A DNA stretch of 64,000 nt, taken from assembly GCF_041381155.1 (NCBI RefSeq), contig NC_091137.1, positions 23,295,655 to 23,359,654 on the forward strand, read 5' to 3'. Made by a program: the position numbers and the translations under genes. The notes below the pieces were generated by a model. The model did not search any database. It saw nothing but the letters and a program-made list of their open reading frames with translations, and had not been told where the DNA came from. The stretch is from Argopecten irradians. Lineage: Eukaryota; Mollusca; Bivalvia; Pectinida; Pectinidae. How positions within the stretch are numbered: the stretch's first letter is position 1; each line of letters starts with the position of its first letter. Positions 61,755 to 64,000 of this stretch are shown one piece after another.

Positions 61755-62131
61755 GTAAAAGTCATTTTAGATAAATTTAATTCAATACAACGAAAACCAA
61801 TGTATAAGTCATTTTAGATAAATTTAATTCAATACAACGAAAACCAATGTAAAGGTCATTCTAGGAAAACCATTGTAAAAATCATTTTAGATAGACTGAT
61901 TTCAATTAAACAAAAACCATTGTAAAACGTCATTTTAGATCAATTAAATTCAATGTAACGACAGCCACGGTAAAAGTAATTTCAGATAAATATAATTCAA
62001 TACCATTTTAGATAAATTGAATTCAATGTAACGAAAATTGGTTTTATATAAAGAGAACTATAAATGCAACGAAAAACAACGTAAAAGTCATTTTAGATAA
62101 AGAGAAACTCAATGCACCAAAAAATCTATGT
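61755..62131. repeat. 47-bp tandem array, eight to nine degenerate copies
   Basis: The unit is GTAAAAGTCATTTTAGATAA then ATTTAATTCAATACAACGAA and AACCAAT. The first two copies are nearly identical; later ones carry deletions and substitutions, and one is truncated to about 26 bp. Non-coding. Confidence 0.85.
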
Positions 62132-62941
62132 AATTCATATAAATATTTAAAGCTGCAATTAGCCTTGTGTAACAATGAAACACGGTTGACGTTGATTGTT
62201 TTACGTACATTCTATATTTGTAAAAGTATTATAGACTCAAAGATGAAGGTATTTGGTCTGTAAACAGATCGGCTTGGTACATATGCTGTTATTCTATGGT
62301 AGATTCACAGCAGTTTTTAATTAGAAATATACACATCACAAGGATTTACATGACTAATGTGTTTGTTTTTGCTATGCCTTGTGAAAAAATCAATATGGCA
62401 AGCTATTTCTTGATTTATTGATATGGGAGTTTTCCGGAGAATAACCTAAATTTTAAGACATATTGAAATCTCTTTTTTAAAAAGCACAAGCCAAAAATAT
62501 TAAACATTCTACCATCAGTCATTGTAAGTTAAGATAGTAAAGCAATAATCTTGCTTTTCCTGTCAATAAAGCAGAATTAAACTTTATATACTTAATTTGT
62601 AAATGTAGAAAAGGCTTAAAGTTGATTAAATTTATGAATAGTGTAAAATATATGTTTATAAGATTAAAAAGGTTTTTACATTGTAAAATCGAAGGAAAAG
62701 AAAAAAGTGTATAGGTTTAGTTTATGAGAATGAGACTTGTAAAATTAATATATAATATAATATATATATATATATCAATAATTCAATTTTGCCTGTTACG
62801 AGCATTTTCATTGGCTTAAGAATTTACTTTATCAGCCCATAAAGGAAAAAATGACTTTCCTTTGGCTTAGTTGACGACGTAATCATTTCATAGACAAAAG
62901 AGTCCCGAAATGAATTTGAATATTGAAGAGATTATCTTCAG

Positions 62942-63088
62942 TAACTTGAATTATAATGATTAATTTGAAAAGATTTTTTATGTTATTGAGATATAACACA
63001 AAAATCTCAGTGTACTCCCATCATAAACCGAGAGTACACACAGATTTTTGTGTTATATCTCCATAACATAAAAAATAGATTCAAGTTA
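62942..63088. repeat. Long hairpin with about 44-bp inner arms
   Basis: TTTTTTATGTTATTGAGATA..TCTCAGTGTACTC (62974-63017) pairs with GAGAGTACACACAGATTTTT..CATAACATAAAAAA (63030-63075) around a 12-bp loop. The outer AACTTGAA / TTCAAGTT pair again beyond an unpaired insert on the left. MITE-like palindrome. Confidence 0.75.
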
Positions 63089-64000
63089 ATCCTTAAAATA
63101 ACAAAATGCTTAGTAAAAAGCCAGTAACATTTAGGAGTCCTATAACGTAAACAAAGCAATATGGTATATAACTTAATCACTATAGGAGTCTATGTTGTAT
63201 GAAGCCTGATAGTGTTTACCAACTTTATTTAACATCTATTTCGTGATTTAAACTCATTTGATTCTACTGTACCTCTGTTTGAAACATGTTCATAGCGACG
63301 AATTTCGCAATCATAAACAAAATCCATGGAATTTGTTTACAAGGGGAAATAACTATGGCAAATTCATGTGTTTAATTTCAGTCTACAAATTTCTTCAATC
63401 TGCATGTTACATGTATCTATTTACATTGCTCAACATTTAGAACAAAGGTAATGAAAAATGGGTCAAATCTGGAACTACATTAATGTAACCAGAATAAAAA
63501 ATGTCCAATGATAAGTGATTAATTATTGTCTTCAAAGTCTTAAAAACCTTTTATCACATTAGTCCTTCTTCCGTCATTGCAGATTGCTATGGCTGATACT
63601 AAAGGTTCATTGATATATATGTACATCTGAATCACTTGATTATATTGCATCGTTTTCGTTATGTTTATAATAAGGAGTCACGACAATGTCTCAATGACTT
63701 AATATTACTGTATAAAAGTATGACGAATCAAAACTAGTCCATGTCTTATCTGGATTCCTTTGTATTCCGGAGTAATTGTATGACATTTTCTTTCAAAAAT
63801 TATCGTTATTTTAATCTACGTAAGTTCAGCAGCGTTCCAAATCATCTTTCTTTTACGATTCGTCCTTGAGAAAATTGTCAAACATTGAACACGGAATCAA
63901 ATAGTATTGAATAACTTTCATTAATACCATGGGCTATGAGAATGTTTATACAAATATTGGATATTAATATTTGTTTAACCAGGTATGGCAGTAAAAGTGC

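Larger units (their letters stand above)
58419..64000. other. Repeat-bearing intergenic region at the right end
   Basis: No supported gene. It contains the local duplications at 59234-59432, a GTTCA run near 60219-60240, the structured segment at 60286-60432, a GC-rich hairpin at 60954-60998, a 47-bp tandem array (61755-62131), an AT microsatellite near 62745-62776 and a long hairpin (62942-63088). An acceptor-like TGTTTAACCAG at 63973-63983 could open an exon that leaves the window. Confidence 0.45.

Noticed and set aside
1-64000. Retroviral, LTR or Polinton-like copies and LINE coding regions
   Set aside because: No frame with polymerase, integrase, capsid or envelope motifs was seen; the only large frames belong to the four genes described.

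Overview
The window reads as nuclear DNA of a lophotrochozoan animal, most likely a bivalve mollusc. The base composition is AT-rich. Genes are broken into short exons by long introns with GT..AG borders, gene density is low, and interspersed repeats include a SINE with the tRNA-derived head and core known from molluscs. Two genes also have domain combinations typical of bivalve surface proteins: an IgGFc-binding domain with a C-terminal membrane module, and a PAN-EGF-Sushi protein. There is no sign of bacterial organisation, no CRISPR array, and no long reverse-transcriptase, integrase or transposase frame.

Four genes can be assembled by matching splice sites and reading-frame phase. (1) 435-22001, plus strand, is a five-exon gene for an unrecognised, mostly low-complexity protein of about 834 aa; its fourth exon contains its own 5' splice site, so two C-termini are possible. 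(2) 28022-34086, plus strand, is a three-exon gene for a 77-residue protein with a single LIM domain. (3) 52744-44778, minus strand, is a four-exon gene for a type I membrane protein of about 601 aa with a signal peptide, an IgGFc-binding N-terminal domain, an N-glycosylated stalk and one membrane helix. (4) 58418-55618, minus strand, is a three-exon gene for a 201-aa secreted protein made of a PAN/apple-like, a partial EGF-like and a Sushi/CCP domain. Genes 3 and 4 are neighbours in the same orientation and both look like cell-surface or humoral recognition proteins. They are separate genes: each has its own signal peptide, and gene 4 stops before gene 3 begins.

The rest is intron and intergenic DNA with many repeats. 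34.1-44.7 kb holds a 1.2-kb fold-back element with about 200-bp inverted ends and five internal repeats (41525-42746), a 17-copy 38-bp minisatellite with a three-unit higher-order pattern (43207-43867), and a palindromic MITE (44471-44662). The introns of genes 3 and 4 hold an inverted-end pair 2.5 kb apart (47062-49583), a SINE (51023-51165) and a TTAA-flanked non-autonomous DNA transposon (55871-56699). 59-64 kb holds local duplications, a structured segment with a hammerhead-like core (60286-60432), a 47-bp tandem array and a long hairpin. No database search was possible, so family names rest on visible motifs, and the unidentified gene is left unnamed.
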